Shown here: positions 7,961 through 16,013 of the stretch, piece after piece
Layout of the letters: every line of letters begins with the position of its first letter
How positions within the stretch are numbered: the first letter of the stretch is position 1
Assembly: GCF_027497195.1 (NCBI RefSeq)
Contig: NZ_CP114905.1
Location: forward strand, 4,785,001 to 4,849,000
Length of the DNA: 64,000 bases
Source of the DNA: Streptomyces sp. WMMC500
GTDB lineage: Bacteria > Actinomycetota > Actinomycetes > Streptomycetales > Streptomycetaceae
Direction of reading: 5' to 3'
Program-made: the position numbers and the translations under genes
Notes under the pieces: generated by a model
The model's input: the letters and a program-made list of their open reading frames with translations, nothing else
What the model was told of the DNA's origin: nothing
Database searches by the model: none

Positions 7961-8144
7961 CCAGGTGGTCTGTGGACCCGGCGCCGGGCGCGGTGAGCGG
8001 ATCGGCGGATCCGGCACAGGAGGACCAAGACGGAGGACTCGGACAACTTCCTGTCACTGCCCGCCGGCGGGGCCGCGGCGACGGAAGGGGCGACCGGATA
8101 ACCGGGGCCATAACGGTCACAGGGGAACGGACCGGCCCGTACGC

Positions 8145-9596
8145 TCAAGCCTCGGCCGTCGTGGTGGACGGCACCGCCTTGTGGGGCAGGGTGGCGGCCA
8201 CGACCACCGCGAGGAGGCACACCACGCCGGCGGTGAGCATGGCGGCGTGCACCCCGCCGAGGACGGCCGCCGGCTCGGTGGTGGACGAGGCGAGCGCGTC
8301 GGACCGCGCGGTCACGATGGCCGCGAGCCCCGCGACCCCGATCGCGCCGACGAACTGCGGCATCTGGGAGAGCGCGCCGGCGATGCCCTGCTCCGCGGGC
8401 CGCAGGCCGGAGGTGAGGGTGGTGATGAACGCGACCACCGCCAGAACGTGCCCGAAGCCCATGGCACCCGAGGTCACCAGCAGCAGGACCGGCCCGCCGC
8501 TGGCGGGCAGCCACACCATCGACGCGGTGCCCAGCCCCTGCACGACCAGACCGACGATCATGGTGACCCGGGTGCCCGTCGAGCCGATCAGCCGCGCGGC
8601 CATGCCGCCCGCGACGATGGCGGCTGCCCCCTCGGCCAGGAAGCCCAGGCCCGTTTCGAGCGGGGAGTAGCCGAGCACGTCCTGCATGTAGAGGCTCAGC
8701 AGCACCGTGGTGCCGCCGCACATGCCGAAGGTGCAGAAGCCGACGAGGAAACTCCATTTCACCGTGGGCCGGTTCAGCATCTCCGGCGCCACGAGCGGCG
8801 CCGGGTGCCGGGCCTCCACCAGCAGGAACGCGGTGATCAGCACGACGGCGGCGCCGAGCGACCCCAGGGTCGACCCGCTCGTCCAACCCCGGTCGGCGCC
8901 GGTCGAGATGCCGAAGACGAGGGCGAACAGACCGCCGCTGGCCAGGACCGCCCCGGGCACGTCGAGCCGTACGGCGGCGCGCCCGGTGTCCGCGGGCAGC
9001 AGGGCCAGCGCGCCGAGCAGGATGGCCCCGCCCATGATGACCATGATGAGCATCGTCCAGCGCCAGCTCAGGCCGCTGGTGACCAGGCCCCCGCCGATGG
9101 TGCCGACGACGAAGCCGAGGGAGAGCAGCACGCCGTTGACGGCCAGCGCCCTGGTCCGCCGCGGGCCTTCGGGGAAGACGGTGGTCAGCAGCGCGAGAGC
9201 GGTCGGACCGACCATGCCGGCGGCCACTCCCTGACCGGCGCGCGCGGCGATCAGCACGCCCGGCGCGGCCGCGAGCCCGGCGAGCAGCGAGAACGCCGTG
9301 AACAGCAGGATGCCGAGGACGAACAGCCGTCGCCGGCCCACCAGATCGGAGACCCGCCCGAAGAGCAGGAGCAGGCTCGCGGTGGGGAGCAGGCACGCGG
9401 TGGCCACCCACTGCAGCTCGCCCGTGCTCGCGAAGCCCAGGTCGGTGCCGATCTCGGGGAGCGCGACCGTGACGACGGAGAAGTCCATCGCGATCAGGAA
9501 CGTGGCGCTGCACAGGGTGATCAGGGTCAGCAGTCCCCGTAGCCCGCCAGGGGCGGGGGTGCTGCGGGATGTCAGGTCGGGTACGTCGGTAGCCAC
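8145..9596 (-). CDS. MFS drug exporter, DHA2/EmrB-QacA type (14 helices)
   Basis: A 483-residue integral membrane proton antiporter. After a short cytosolic N terminus come about 14 hydrophobic helices with DHA2 landmarks: MDFSVVTVALPEIGTDLG, the motif A loop GRVSDLVGRRRLFVLG, the motif C-like helix NGVLLSLGFVVGTIGGG, and QGIAGALSQMPQFVGAIG. GTG 9596 is chosen because GGGAGAG lies eight bases ahead; the upstream frame is unconserved. The XRE-type regulator gene lies 126 bases upstream on the same strand and is the likely local regulator. Substrate unknown, probably a toxic amphipathic compound. Confidence 0.9.
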   Translation of the reverse strand: MATDVPDLTSRSTPAPGGLRGLLTLITLCSATFLIAMDFSVVTVALPEIGTDLGFASTGELQWVATACLLPTASLLLLFGRVSDLVGRRRLFVLGILLFTAFSLLAGLAAAPGVLIAARAGQGVAAGMVGPTALALLTTVFPEGPRRTRALAVNGVLLSLGFVVGTIGGGLVTSGLSWRWTMLIMVIMGGAILLGALALLPADTGRAAVRLDVPGAVLASGGLFALVFGISTGADRGWTSGSTLGSLGAAVVLITAFLLVEARHPAPLVAPEMLNRPTVKWSFLVGFCTFGMCGGTTVLLSLYMQDVLGYSPLETGLGFLAEGAAAIVAGGMAARLIGSTGTRVTMIVGLVVQGLGTASMVWLPASGGPVLLLVTSGAMGFGHVLAVVAFITTLTSGLRPAEQGIAGALSQMPQFVGAIGVAGLAAIVTARSDALASSTTEPAAVLGGVHAAMLTAGVVCLLAVVVAATLPHKAVPSTTTAEA

Positions 9597-9722
9597 CGTT
9601 GTCTCTCCCGGGCGAACGCGATGGGTGTGGTGCGACCCACCCTGAGGCGCCGGGGAAGGGGGACCCAGCCCTCTGCGATGCGTAGGCATGACAGGTGCAG
9701 GATCGCGGCGAGGGCCGGCCCG

Positions 9723-10625
9723 TCAGCCGATGTCCGCGCGCCGAGGCGCGGACGGGACCGCGGACAGCCCCCCGTCCGTCATGTCGGAGAGGAGAAGCAA
9801 GGCAGCTTCCGAGGACGAGCCGGGCTCGGCGTTGAACACCGCGACGCGCTGGCCGTGGTCGGACGTCAGCTCCATGAGCTCGTTCGTCAGCCGCAGCGGT
9901 CCCACGAGGGGGTGCCGGAAGTCGCGGGTGAAGCGCTGGGCGCACGGCCGTACGGCGTGGGCCGCCCACAACGAGGCGAACTCCGGGCTCCGCACGGTGA
10001 GTTCGCCAATGAGCGCGGTGAGGCGGGGGTCGTCCGGGTACCGGCCGGCCGTCTGCCGGAGGTCGGCAACCGTGTCACGGGCCTTCTGCCACCAGTCCGC
10101 GTACAGCTCGCGGGTGTGCGGATCGAGGAAGACCAGGCGCGCGACGTTGGGCCGCTCCGGGAGCTGCTCCGGCGCCCGTACGTCCAGATGACCGGCGAGC
10201 AGCGCGTGCGCCATCCGGTTCCACAGCAGGACGTCACCGCAGCGCCCGATCACCAGCGCCGGCACATCACCGAACGACGCGACCATCTGCCGCACCCCGG
10301 GCCGCACCCGCTCCACCCCGGGCCGGGACGACACCGCCCCGGCCGCCTTCCGCCGCGCGAGGCTGTACAGATGGGCACGCTCGTCCTCGTCCAGCCGCAG
10401 CACCCGCGCAAGAGCCCCGAGCACCGCATCGGACGCGTTGAGACTCTGCCCCTGCTCAAGCCGCGTGTAGTACCCGGCACTCACCCCGGCAAGCTGCGCC
10501 AGCTCCTCCCGCCGCAACCCGGGCACCCGCCGCCGCCCCCCGTAGTCCACGAGCCCCACGTCCTCGGGCCGCAACCGCCCCCGCCGCGACCGCAGAAACC
10601 TCCCCAACTCAGACCGACCCTCCAT
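9723..10625 (-). CDS. XRE regulator with MmyB-like ligand-binding domain
   Basis: A 300-residue regulator: helix-turn-helix at about residues 5-75 (GRRRVPGLRREELAQLAGVSAGYYTRLEQGQ is the hallmark) and a C-terminal PAS-like MmyB domain (DVPALVIGRCGDVLLWNRMAHAL, DPHTRELYADWW, RLTNELMELTSDHGQRV). In this family the C-terminal domain is thought to bind a lipid or small ligand. The ATG at 10625 lies six bases after a CATAGT -10-like box, so the message may be leaderless. The gene precedes an MFS exporter on the same strand and probably controls it. Confidence 0.9.
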   Translation of the reverse strand: MEGRSELGRFLRSRRGRLRPEDVGLVDYGGRRRVPGLRREELAQLAGVSAGYYTRLEQGQSLNASDAVLGALARVLRLDEDERAHLYSLARRKAAGAVSSRPGVERVRPGVRQMVASFGDVPALVIGRCGDVLLWNRMAHALLAGHLDVRAPEQLPERPNVARLVFLDPHTRELYADWWQKARDTVADLRQTAGRYPDDPRLTALIGELTVRSPEFASLWAAHAVRPCAQRFTRDFRHPLVGPLRLTNELMELTSDHGQRVAVFNAEPGSSSEAALLLLSDMTDGGLSAVPSAPRRADIG

Positions 10626-10887
10626 CCCCCCACTATGCCCACCCACCACCCCCGATGCCTGCCCCTACGGGGTGCACCCTGGCCCTTGGACGTCACCGCC
10701 GCACGGGACACGAAAACCAGCAGAGGACACCTGCGTGGTGTCGACCTGCGCAGTCGTTGCAGTCACGAGTGACTTGTGCACGTGCGGAGACGAGGGAGTG
10801 TCCGCGGCGGGAAATCCGCTGTGCCGACGCAGGTGCCGCTTGCCACAATCACCCGGTCGTGGGCCGTTGGGAGAAGGAGACGCAGTC

Positions 10888-11634
10888 TTGCTGGACTCCA
10901 GTGCCGAGCAGCGGAACCTCTGGGACCGTATCGCCGCCGATTACCACCCGAGCGACGTGGCGGACACCGAAGCGGTCGCGGGGACGGTCGACTTCCTGGC
11001 CGGGCTGGCAGGTGACGGTCCGGCGCTGGAGCTGGCGATCGGCGCCGGACGCATTGCCGTGCCGCTGCTGCGCCGCGGCGTCGAGGTGGCCGGCGTGGAT
11101 GTGTCTCCGGCGATGATCGACGTCCTGCACGCCACGGTTCCCGCCGCTGACCTGCCCGCCACCGTCGGGAGCATGGCCACGGCCGACGCACCCGGACGGG
11201 ATTACGCACTCGTCTACATCGTCTACAACGCGATCACGTGCCTGCTCCACCAAGACGAACAGATCGCCTGCTTCCACAACGCCGCCCGCCATCTGCGTCC
11301 CGGTGGCCACTTCGTCATCGAGGTCTGGGTCCCCCAGCTACGGCAACTGCCCCCCGGTCAGGCCCTGGTGCCCGGCACGGTCACCGACGACCTACTGATC
11401 TTTGACAGTTACGACCTGGTCACCCAGCGTGTGTTCTCCCACCGGTACCAACTGAGCAGGGGACAGGTGATCAGCGCGGGCGGCACGCCCCACCGCTACG
11501 TGTGGCCCTCGGAGATGGATGTGATGGCCAAGATGGCGGGACTCGGCCTGGTCCATCGGTACGCCGACTGGGATCGATCGCCCTTCACCGGCGATAGCCC
11601 CTCCAGCGTGTCCGTCTGGCAAAAGCCACACTGA
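10888..11634 (+). CDS. Class I SAM-dependent methyltransferase
   Basis: A 248-residue methyltransferase: LELAIGAGRIAVPLLRRGVEVAGVD is SAM motif I and the acidic end of strand 2, followed by YNAITCLLHQDEQIACFHNAARHLRPGGHFVIEVW. The C-terminal part has a swapped beta region (VISAGGTPHRYVWPSEMDVMAKMAGL) typical of methyltransf_25 small-molecule enzymes. I chose TTG 10888 because GAGAAGGAG lies eight bases upstream. It stands at the left of the accessory island and its 3' end abuts a truncated ATP-binding gene on the other strand. Substrate unknown. Confidence 0.8.
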   Translation: MLDSSAEQRNLWDRIAADYHPSDVADTEAVAGTVDFLAGLAGDGPALELAIGAGRIAVPLLRRGVEVAGVDVSPAMIDVLHATVPAADLPATVGSMATADAPGRDYALVYIVYNAITCLLHQDEQIACFHNAARHLRPGGHFVIEVWVPQLRQLPPGQALVPGTVTDDLLIFDSYDLVTQRVFSHRYQLSRGQVISAGGTPHRYVWPSEMDVMAKMAGLGLVHRYADWDRSPFTGDSPSSVSVWQKPH

Positions 11635-11636
11635 CC

Positions 11637-11885
11637 ATCGGCGCCCGGGCGCGCTTGCGAGAAGTCCACGACACCTACGCGCACGCGCGTCGCATCGGCC
11701 CGCTCGACGATGACGCGGATGGACTCTCGCCGTGCGTGCTGGATCGCGTTCGTCACCAATTCGGAGACGACCAGGGTGGTGTCGTCCGCCAGATCGTCCA
11801 GACCCCAGCCGGCGCCCGCCAGGGCCAAGGTGTGGTGCCGCATCCACGTCGGTGCCACCCGGCGCAGTGACTCCAGCGTCTCCAT
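11637..11885 (-). pseudogene. Truncated ATP-binding (HATPase_c, anti-sigma-factor-like) gene
   Basis: The frame begins METLESLRRVAPTWM and contains the N box of the GHKL ATPases (TTLVVSELVTNAIQHA) followed by RVRVGVVDFS. Just after that the frame runs into the antisense of the neighbouring methyltransferase, so the G1 and G2 boxes (DxGxG, GRGL) are missing. The 3' half was lost at a junction near 11640. A stop occurs only at 11496, after unrelated codons. A non-functional remnant is most likely. Confidence 0.7.
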
Positions 11886-11891
11886 CGCCGG

Positions 11892-12070
11892 GCGACGTGA
11901 TCTCCTGCTCCGTCGCCCCCGGCCTGCGCCTGGCGTCGTGCCCATCGCCGCCGTTGCGGTCTCGGCCGTGGCAGCCCCGTGGTTGCCGTGGTCCTGTGCT
12001 CGTGCTCAGGGGTCGGACTCAGCAGCGCCACCGGGTCGGCGTGGGCGCGATCCGGTGATGCTCTCAACGA
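11892..12070. repeat. Diverged repeat A, partner at 20978-21158
   Basis: About 175 bases align with 20978-21158 in the same orientation. The longest shared stretches are GCCACCGGGTCGG and CCGTGGTCCTG, plus many single-base matches between. On the minus strand both carry a similar reading (ADPVA.LSP..EH..RTTAT). They mark both flanks of the island. Confidence 0.65.
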
Positions 12071-12075
12071 GTCGC

Positions 12076-12081
12076 TAGCCT
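12076..12081 (+). promoter_or_regulatory. -10 box TAGCCT, leaderless position before cutA
   Basis: TAGCCT lies six bases before the ATG of the CutA1-like gene, so the transcript is probably leaderless. Confidence 0.55.
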
Positions 12082-12087
12082 CAGGGC

Positions 12088-12429
12088 ATGAGTGAGTTCG
12101 TACAGGTCTACACGGCAACCGAGACGCGGGAGGCGGCGGTTGCGCTCGGTCGGAGTGCGACACAGGCGCGATTGGCGGCCGGCGTTCAAGTGGTCGGGCC
12201 AGTGGTCTCACTATTCTGGCACCTGGGCGAGTTCGGCGAGGGCGAGGAATGGCAGGTCATCTTCAAGACCACCGCAGACCGCTACGCGGAACTTGAATCG
12301 CATCTCCTGGAGCACCATCCGTGGAACAACCCAGAGATCACAGCCGTCCCGATCACCGCCGGCGCGCGGGGCTATCTGGACTGGGTACGTCGGACCGTGG
12401 CAGAGGAACTGGCCGACGGAACGGCCTGA
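12088..12429 (+). CDS. cutA: CutA1-like divalent-cation tolerance protein
   Basis: A 113-residue protein with the ferredoxin-like CutA1 fold: VQVYTATETREAAVALGRSATQARLAAGVQVVGPVVSLFWHLGE, the WQVIFKTTADRYAELESHLLEHHPWNNPEITAVPI signature with the conserved HPW/NPEI segment, and a C-terminal helix LDWVRRTVAEE. CutA1 forms very stable trimers; its role in copper tolerance in bacteria is debated. It is close to the usual length. In Streptomyces islands it is often found beside ATP-binding and XRE regulators, as here. Confidence 0.85.
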   Translation: MSEFVQVYTATETREAAVALGRSATQARLAAGVQVVGPVVSLFWHLGEFGEGEEWQVIFKTTADRYAELESHLLEHHPWNNPEITAVPITAGARGYLDWVRRTVAEELADGTA

Positions 12430-12433
12430 GTAG

Positions 12434-13807
12434 TCATGCGGCTCGGCGCAACACCTCGGCGACGGCCCCCAACGACCGGTGAGGGTGCAAGCGGGTCAGG
12501 AAGGTGCGGGCGCGCTGCCGCGGACGGACGGAGCCGACACCGGCTGAGAGATCGATGACCCTGCTGATCACCTTCGCAGACTGCTCGACCTCCCCGGCGT
12601 CCAGATAGGCGTGAGCGAGCCAGGAGAGGTAGAGCGCCTTGTCCCGCGCATGCGCGTCATCGAAGTCGGCAAGCGCGGCCTCAAGCTCGGGGACGGCGCG
12701 CAGCGGGCGGCGCAACTCCGTCCAGCACCGGCCCTTCATGATCTGCAACTCACGCCCGTCGACCCACGATGCCCAATCGGGTCCTGGCTCGTCGGAGATG
12801 CCGCTCAGGGCCTCCTCTGCGTGGGCGAGCGCGCGCTCTGTCTCTGTCGCCTCCCCGGCACGCGCATGAGCCCAAGCCCGGCGCTCGTACAGCAGACCTA
12901 GGACGGTGGGCGGCACATCGGGTCCCGCGGCGTTGCACGAGGCAACCGCAGTGGCCACTCCCGACGCTGCGCTACTGACCTGCTGGTACGCGAGGAAGGC
13001 AAGGGCGTTGCCCTCAAGGGCCGTGTCCTTCGCCTCTCTGGCAGCATCGTGCGCTCGCCGGTAGAGAGCGGATGCCTCCCGCTGATCACCAGCATCGAAT
13101 GCGGCCCAACCCGCCTGCTGCGCCTGCTCAGCGACAACCGTGAGCAACTGCCTGCCGGTGGTCTCCGAGTAACTGGCGCGGCGCATCAGGCGCACGGTGG
13201 CGTCCAACTCGGCGCGGTAGACATGGCGTGTGTCTGTCCCGCCTAGAACGTCGTCCAGGCGGCGGAGCCGGGAAGAACGTAACCGCAGGTGCTCTACGTC
13301 GCGATGGCCGAGCCGGGACCCTGCTCCGCTCTCGGGGAGCATGCCGACGACTCCTGCGAGTCCTGTTGTCGCGAGGAACCTCCTGCGCCGCACGTCGTCT
13401 CCTTCTTGATCGGCTGTTGCCGCTCTGCCGGGACAGGGGGCACCTGCCGCCTTCGAATGATCAGACAGAAGCAGCGCTTGATTCTCTTGGTCGCTCGGTG
13501 CCCGATCCTGTTGCGCTTGTTCCCACGGGCGTGGCGCCAAGCCGACGAGGTGACCGGGAACGGCCAGTGCGTCCGCGATGCGCGTGATTTTCTCGTAGGT
13601 GGTGATCGCGCCCTCGCCCCGGGCTAACTTCCCCACGCGCTCGGGCTTGATGTCGCAGGCGTCGGCGATCTTCACGAAACTGATTCCGCCCCATTGCCGG
13701 GCCAGCTTGAACACCTTGCCGAAATCATGACACCGCAGCGCGGCCTGCACATCGACACGGTTGAGGACGTGCGCCGGTAGAGCGGCTGGCGACATGCGGT
13801 CTGACAT
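12434..13807 (-). CDS. XRE-family regulator with C-terminal TPR-like repeats
   Basis: A 457-residue protein: helix-turn-helix at about residues 30-90 (ISFVKIADACDIKPERVGKLARGEGAITTYEKITRIADAL), a linker with RRRRFLATTGLAGVVGML that resembles a vestigial Tat-like segment common in this family, then alpha-helical TPR-like repeats from about residue 215 to the end (EASALYRRAHDAAREAKDTALEGNALAFLAYQ, ALYLSWLAHAYLDAGEVEQSAKV). It is divergent from the ATP-binding protein gene at 13966 and probably regulates the peptide/methyltransferase operon behind it. TPR regulators of this type often respond to small peptides or signals, but no ligand can be deduced. Confidence 0.85.
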   Translation of the reverse strand: MSDRMSPAALPAHVLNRVDVQAALRCHDFGKVFKLARQWGGISFVKIADACDIKPERVGKLARGEGAITTYEKITRIADALAVPGHLVGLAPRPWEQAQQDRAPSDQENQALLLSDHSKAAGAPCPGRAATADQEGDDVRRRRFLATTGLAGVVGMLPESGAGSRLGHRDVEHLRLRSSRLRRLDDVLGGTDTRHVYRAELDATVRLMRRASYSETTGRQLLTVVAEQAQQAGWAAFDAGDQREASALYRRAHDAAREAKDTALEGNALAFLAYQQVSSAASGVATAVASCNAAGPDVPPTVLGLLYERRAWAHARAGEATETERALAHAEEALSGISDEPGPDWASWVDGRELQIMKGRCWTELRRPLRAVPELEAALADFDDAHARDKALYLSWLAHAYLDAGEVEQSAKVISRVIDLSAGVGSVRPRQRARTFLTRLHPHRSLGAVAEVLRRAA

Positions 13808-13965
13808 GCGACTTCCCCGTCATCTGTCTCTACGGAATCATCAGCCAATCCGTCACTGGAGTGTACCCATCATGGGTATCCCCCTCGCCGGGAATCGAGA
13901 TCGGCATCTCTTCTCCCATCCTGTCGGTCATGCGGCTTCAGCAACTGGACACAGGCGGACAAGCG

Positions 13966-14388
13966 ATGACGTGGCAGTGGCGGCGGCATCCCCGGTGTGT
14001 TGCGCTGGCGCGGTCGCAGATGCGTAAGGCGTTGGCCGGGTGGGGGCTGGTCAGGATCGAGGGACCGGCTGTGCTTGTGGTCTCGGAACTGGTCACGAAC
14101 GCGGTCGTTCATGCGGGTGTGCAGGGGCGGGAGGTCTCAACGCGGTTTGTCCGGCTTGACGGCGGGGTGCGCATTGAGGTGCATGACGCCTCCGACGATC
14201 GGCCGGTGCGGCGTGTGCCGGACGGCAAGGGCGGCTTCGGGCTGCACCTGGTTGAACAGTTCGCGGCTCGGTGGGGGGTCGCAGAGCGTGCGATCGGCAA
14301 AACCGTGTGGGCCGTGGTGGTCGACCCGGAGTGGGTGCGGGGGGATCTCGGAGAGGGCAAGGGCGAGGTGTCATGCGGCAGAGGCTGA
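13966..14388 (+). CDS. ATP-binding protein, GHKL/anti-sigma factor-like
   Basis: A protein of about 140 residues with a single HATPase_c domain: N box LVVSELVTNAVVHAG, G1 region IEVHDASDDRPVRR, G2 region GGFGLHLVEQFAARWGV, then KTVWAVVVD. This is the RsbW/SpoIIAB-like fold abundant in Streptomyces, usually acting as an anti-sigma factor or accessory kinase. ATG 13966 is chosen with GGCGGA ahead; ATG 13930 is in frame upstream. It lies divergent to the XRE-TPR gene and 148 bases before the peptide gene, likely the first gene of that transcription unit. It is the only intact copy among three such genes on the island. Confidence 0.8.
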   Translation: MTWQWRRHPRCVALARSQMRKALAGWGLVRIEGPAVLVVSELVTNAVVHAGVQGREVSTRFVRLDGGVRIEVHDASDDRPVRRVPDGKGGFGLHLVEQFAARWGVAERAIGKTVWAVVVDPEWVRGDLGEGKGEVSCGRG

Positions 14389-14536
14389 TGGTCGTGCTGT
14401 GAGCGCGGTCTGCGTGCGAGGCGTGGTCTGGCCGGCAGTGCGGCCTACTCCGGTTGACCAGGGGGTTGTGGAACCGGCTGGCTCCCACAAGCCCGAGTAG
14501 GACGGTACCGAGCAGAGTGAATCGAGGAGGATGGGC

Positions 14537-14683
14537 ATGAAGATGAGCGTGCAGCGGTGGTTGTTGATGGCGGAGGGTGGCAACCCGCAGGATGACAGCG
14601 ACAGTGGGAACAAGCACGGTGGTGGCGGCTCGGATGAAGGCGGCAACACCAACGACGGCCAGGGACCGGCGGACGGACGCTGA
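14537..14683 (+). CDS. Candidate RiPP precursor peptide, 48 residues, Gly/Asp/Asn-rich
   Basis: A small gene with a strong ribosome site (GAGGAGG six bases before ATG 14537) whose stop codon abuts the ATG of the PIMT-like methyltransferase. The peptide has a hydrophobic N-terminal leader-like part (MKMSVQRWLLMAEGG) and a polar C-terminal core with NPQDDSDSGNKHGGGGSDEG, two Asp-Gly steps (residues 40-41 and 46-47) and Asp-Ser steps (20-21, 22-23). Asp-Gly and Asp-Ser are the sites at which PIMT-type enzymes favour aspartimide formation. No ATP-grasp, LanB/C, YcaO or radical-SAM gene is near. This matches, from memory, the imiditide/pamtide class of peptides modified by a stand-alone PIMT homologue. 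An earlier in-frame ATG at 14531 is too close to the ribosome site. Confidence 0.75.
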   Translation: MKMSVQRWLLMAEGGNPQDDSDSGNKHGGGGSDEGGNTNDGQGPADGR

Positions 14684-15862
14684 ATGACCAAGCACGAGTT
14701 GGCGGAGGCCGGTCCTGAACGGCTGGCCTCCGCGTTACTGGACAAGGGGGTGCTGACCTCCGATTGGCTGCCCGCGTTCGAGGCGGTGCCCCGGCATCTG
14801 TTCATGCCGGATGTCATCTGGCCCGGTCAGGCGGGTATGAATCGGCCGAACGACCGGGTGATCCGTTCTGCGGAACCGGAGTTGTGGTGGCAGGCGGTCT
14901 ACCGGGACGCGCCGATCACCACGCAGTGGGATGACGGCGCCTACACCGGTCCCGGCAAGGGCAAGATCCCCTCAAGTTCCAACTCCATGCCGTCCATGGT
15001 CTTTTCCATGCTCAAGGCGCTGGACGTGGACGACGGGCACCACGTATTGGAGATCGGCACCGGAACGGGCTGGAATGCCGCCCTGCTGGCGCGCCGGCTC
15101 GGCTCCGCCAACGTCGTCACGGTGGAGGTGGACCCGGCCGCTGCGCAGGAGGCCGGTACCCGTCTGGAGGCAGCAGGGTGCAATCCGGTGACGGTGGTCG
15201 GTGATGGCGCCCAGGGGCATGCGCCGCGGGCTCCTTATGACCGGGTGATCGCCACGTGTTCCGTAAGCCGTATCCCCTCCGCGTGGATAGAGCAGACCCG
15301 GCCGGGTGGTGTGATCGTCGCGCCGTGGGGGCCGACCTACGGCGGGGAAGCCGTTGCCCGACTCACCGTGGCCGACGACGTCACCGCTTCGGGCCACTTC
15401 GTGGGCTCCTCGGCGTTCATGCGCCTACGCGCACAGCGGACGGCCCGCCCGCACGTGCGTGACTACCTCAAGGGCCGCCCTTGGCCAGCGGACGGGGACC
15501 GGTCGGTGACCTCGCTGTCCCCGGACGAGGTGGGTGACTGGGTGGTGATGTTCGCCATCGGTCTTCAGGTGCCGGCGGCGTTTCCGTGGATGGAGTCCTA
15601 CCCGGATGGCTCGTACACGCTGTGGCTACGCGATGCCGCTGTCACCTCGTGGGCCACGGCGGACTATGAGCCCAACCGCAGTGAATACGAAGTGGTGCAG
15701 TCCGGACCCCGGAAGCTGTGGGATGAAGTCGAGACCGCCCACCGCTGGTGGGTCGAACAGGGCCAACCCGACTTCAACCGCTTCGGACTGACAGTCGGTC
15801 CTCAGGGCCACTCCGTCTGGCTCGACACACCGGACCACCAGGTCCCGCTGACTGTCAGGTAA
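14684..15862 (+). CDS. PIMT-like O-methyltransferase with C-terminal extension, RiPP maturase type
   Basis: A 392-residue protein. Residues 1-220 form a protein-L-isoaspartate O-methyltransferase domain: SSSNSMPSMVFSML (97-110) is the substrate loop, VLEIGTGTGWNAALLARRLG (121-140) the SAM motif, VVTVEVDP the acidic strand and GDGAQGHAPRAPYDRVIATCSV motif II. Housekeeping PIMT is about 210 residues; the extra C-terminal domain of about 170 residues (YLKGRPWPADGDRSVTS..., WWVEQGQPDFNRFG) is the mark of PIMT homologues in RiPP clusters. It follows the peptide gene without a gap, so the two are translated together. The inferred role is methylation of an Asp side chain of the precursor, followed by ring closure to aspartimide. 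A repair role is less likely because of this context. Confidence 0.85.
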   Translation: MTKHELAEAGPERLASALLDKGVLTSDWLPAFEAVPRHLFMPDVIWPGQAGMNRPNDRVIRSAEPELWWQAVYRDAPITTQWDDGAYTGPGKGKIPSSSNSMPSMVFSMLKALDVDDGHHVLEIGTGTGWNAALLARRLGSANVVTVEVDPAAAQEAGTRLEAAGCNPVTVVGDGAQGHAPRAPYDRVIATCSVSRIPSAWIEQTRPGGVIVAPWGPTYGGEAVARLTVADDVTASGHFVGSSAFMRLRAQRTARPHVRDYLKGRPWPADGDRSVTSLSPDEVGDWVVMFAIGLQVPAAFPWMESYPDGSYTLWLRDAAVTSWATADYEPNRSEYEVVQSGPRKLWDEVETAHRWWVEQGQPDFNRFGLTVGPQGHSVWLDTPDHQVPLTVR

Positions 15863-15924
15863 GCCTCCGCCTGATTCGTCCCGTTCGGCGGTTGTTGTCG
15901 GAGACCCCCGCCAGAGCCATGGAA

Positions 15925-15955
15925 GAGCCCCCTGTCGAGTGAATGACAGAGGCTC
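15925..15955 (+). terminator. Hairpin terminator after the peptide/methyltransferase operon
   Basis: GAGCCCCCTGTC and GACAGAGGCTC pair with one bulge around GAGTGAAT, 62 bases after the methyltransferase stop. Confidence 0.6.
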
Positions 15956-15965
15956 CGAGCTGCTG

Positions 15966-16013
15966 CGCGCTCGGCAGGATTCGAACCTGCAACCTTCTAA
16001 TCCGTAGCTCTAT
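15966..16013 (-). repeat. Partial tRNA-Arg copy, probable attachment-site remnant
   Basis: The minus strand reproduces the 3' part of the tRNA-Arg(ACG) at 21202-21274: acceptor 3' strand, T arm, variable region and anticodon-arm 3' half. There is one substitution (TCAGA to TTAGA), then loss of seven bases and a short CTCTAT match. Integrases that use tRNA genes leave such a 3'-end duplication, so this is read as attL/attR of an element ending at 21.2 kb. It cannot fold as a tRNA. Confidence 0.75.

Noticed and set aside
6023..8017. A single minus-strand frame of 664 codons covering 6023-8017
   Set aside because: Only the last 204 residues (from ATG 6637) show family features. The rest is the antisense of the THUMP methyltransferase gene, open because of high GC.
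14684..15862. Housekeeping protein-repair PIMT
   Set aside because: The extra C-terminal domain and the abutting small peptide gene fit a RiPP maturase better.
15966..16013. A second functional tRNA-Arg
   Set aside because: The 5' half is missing, so it cannot fold; it is a duplicated 3' end.
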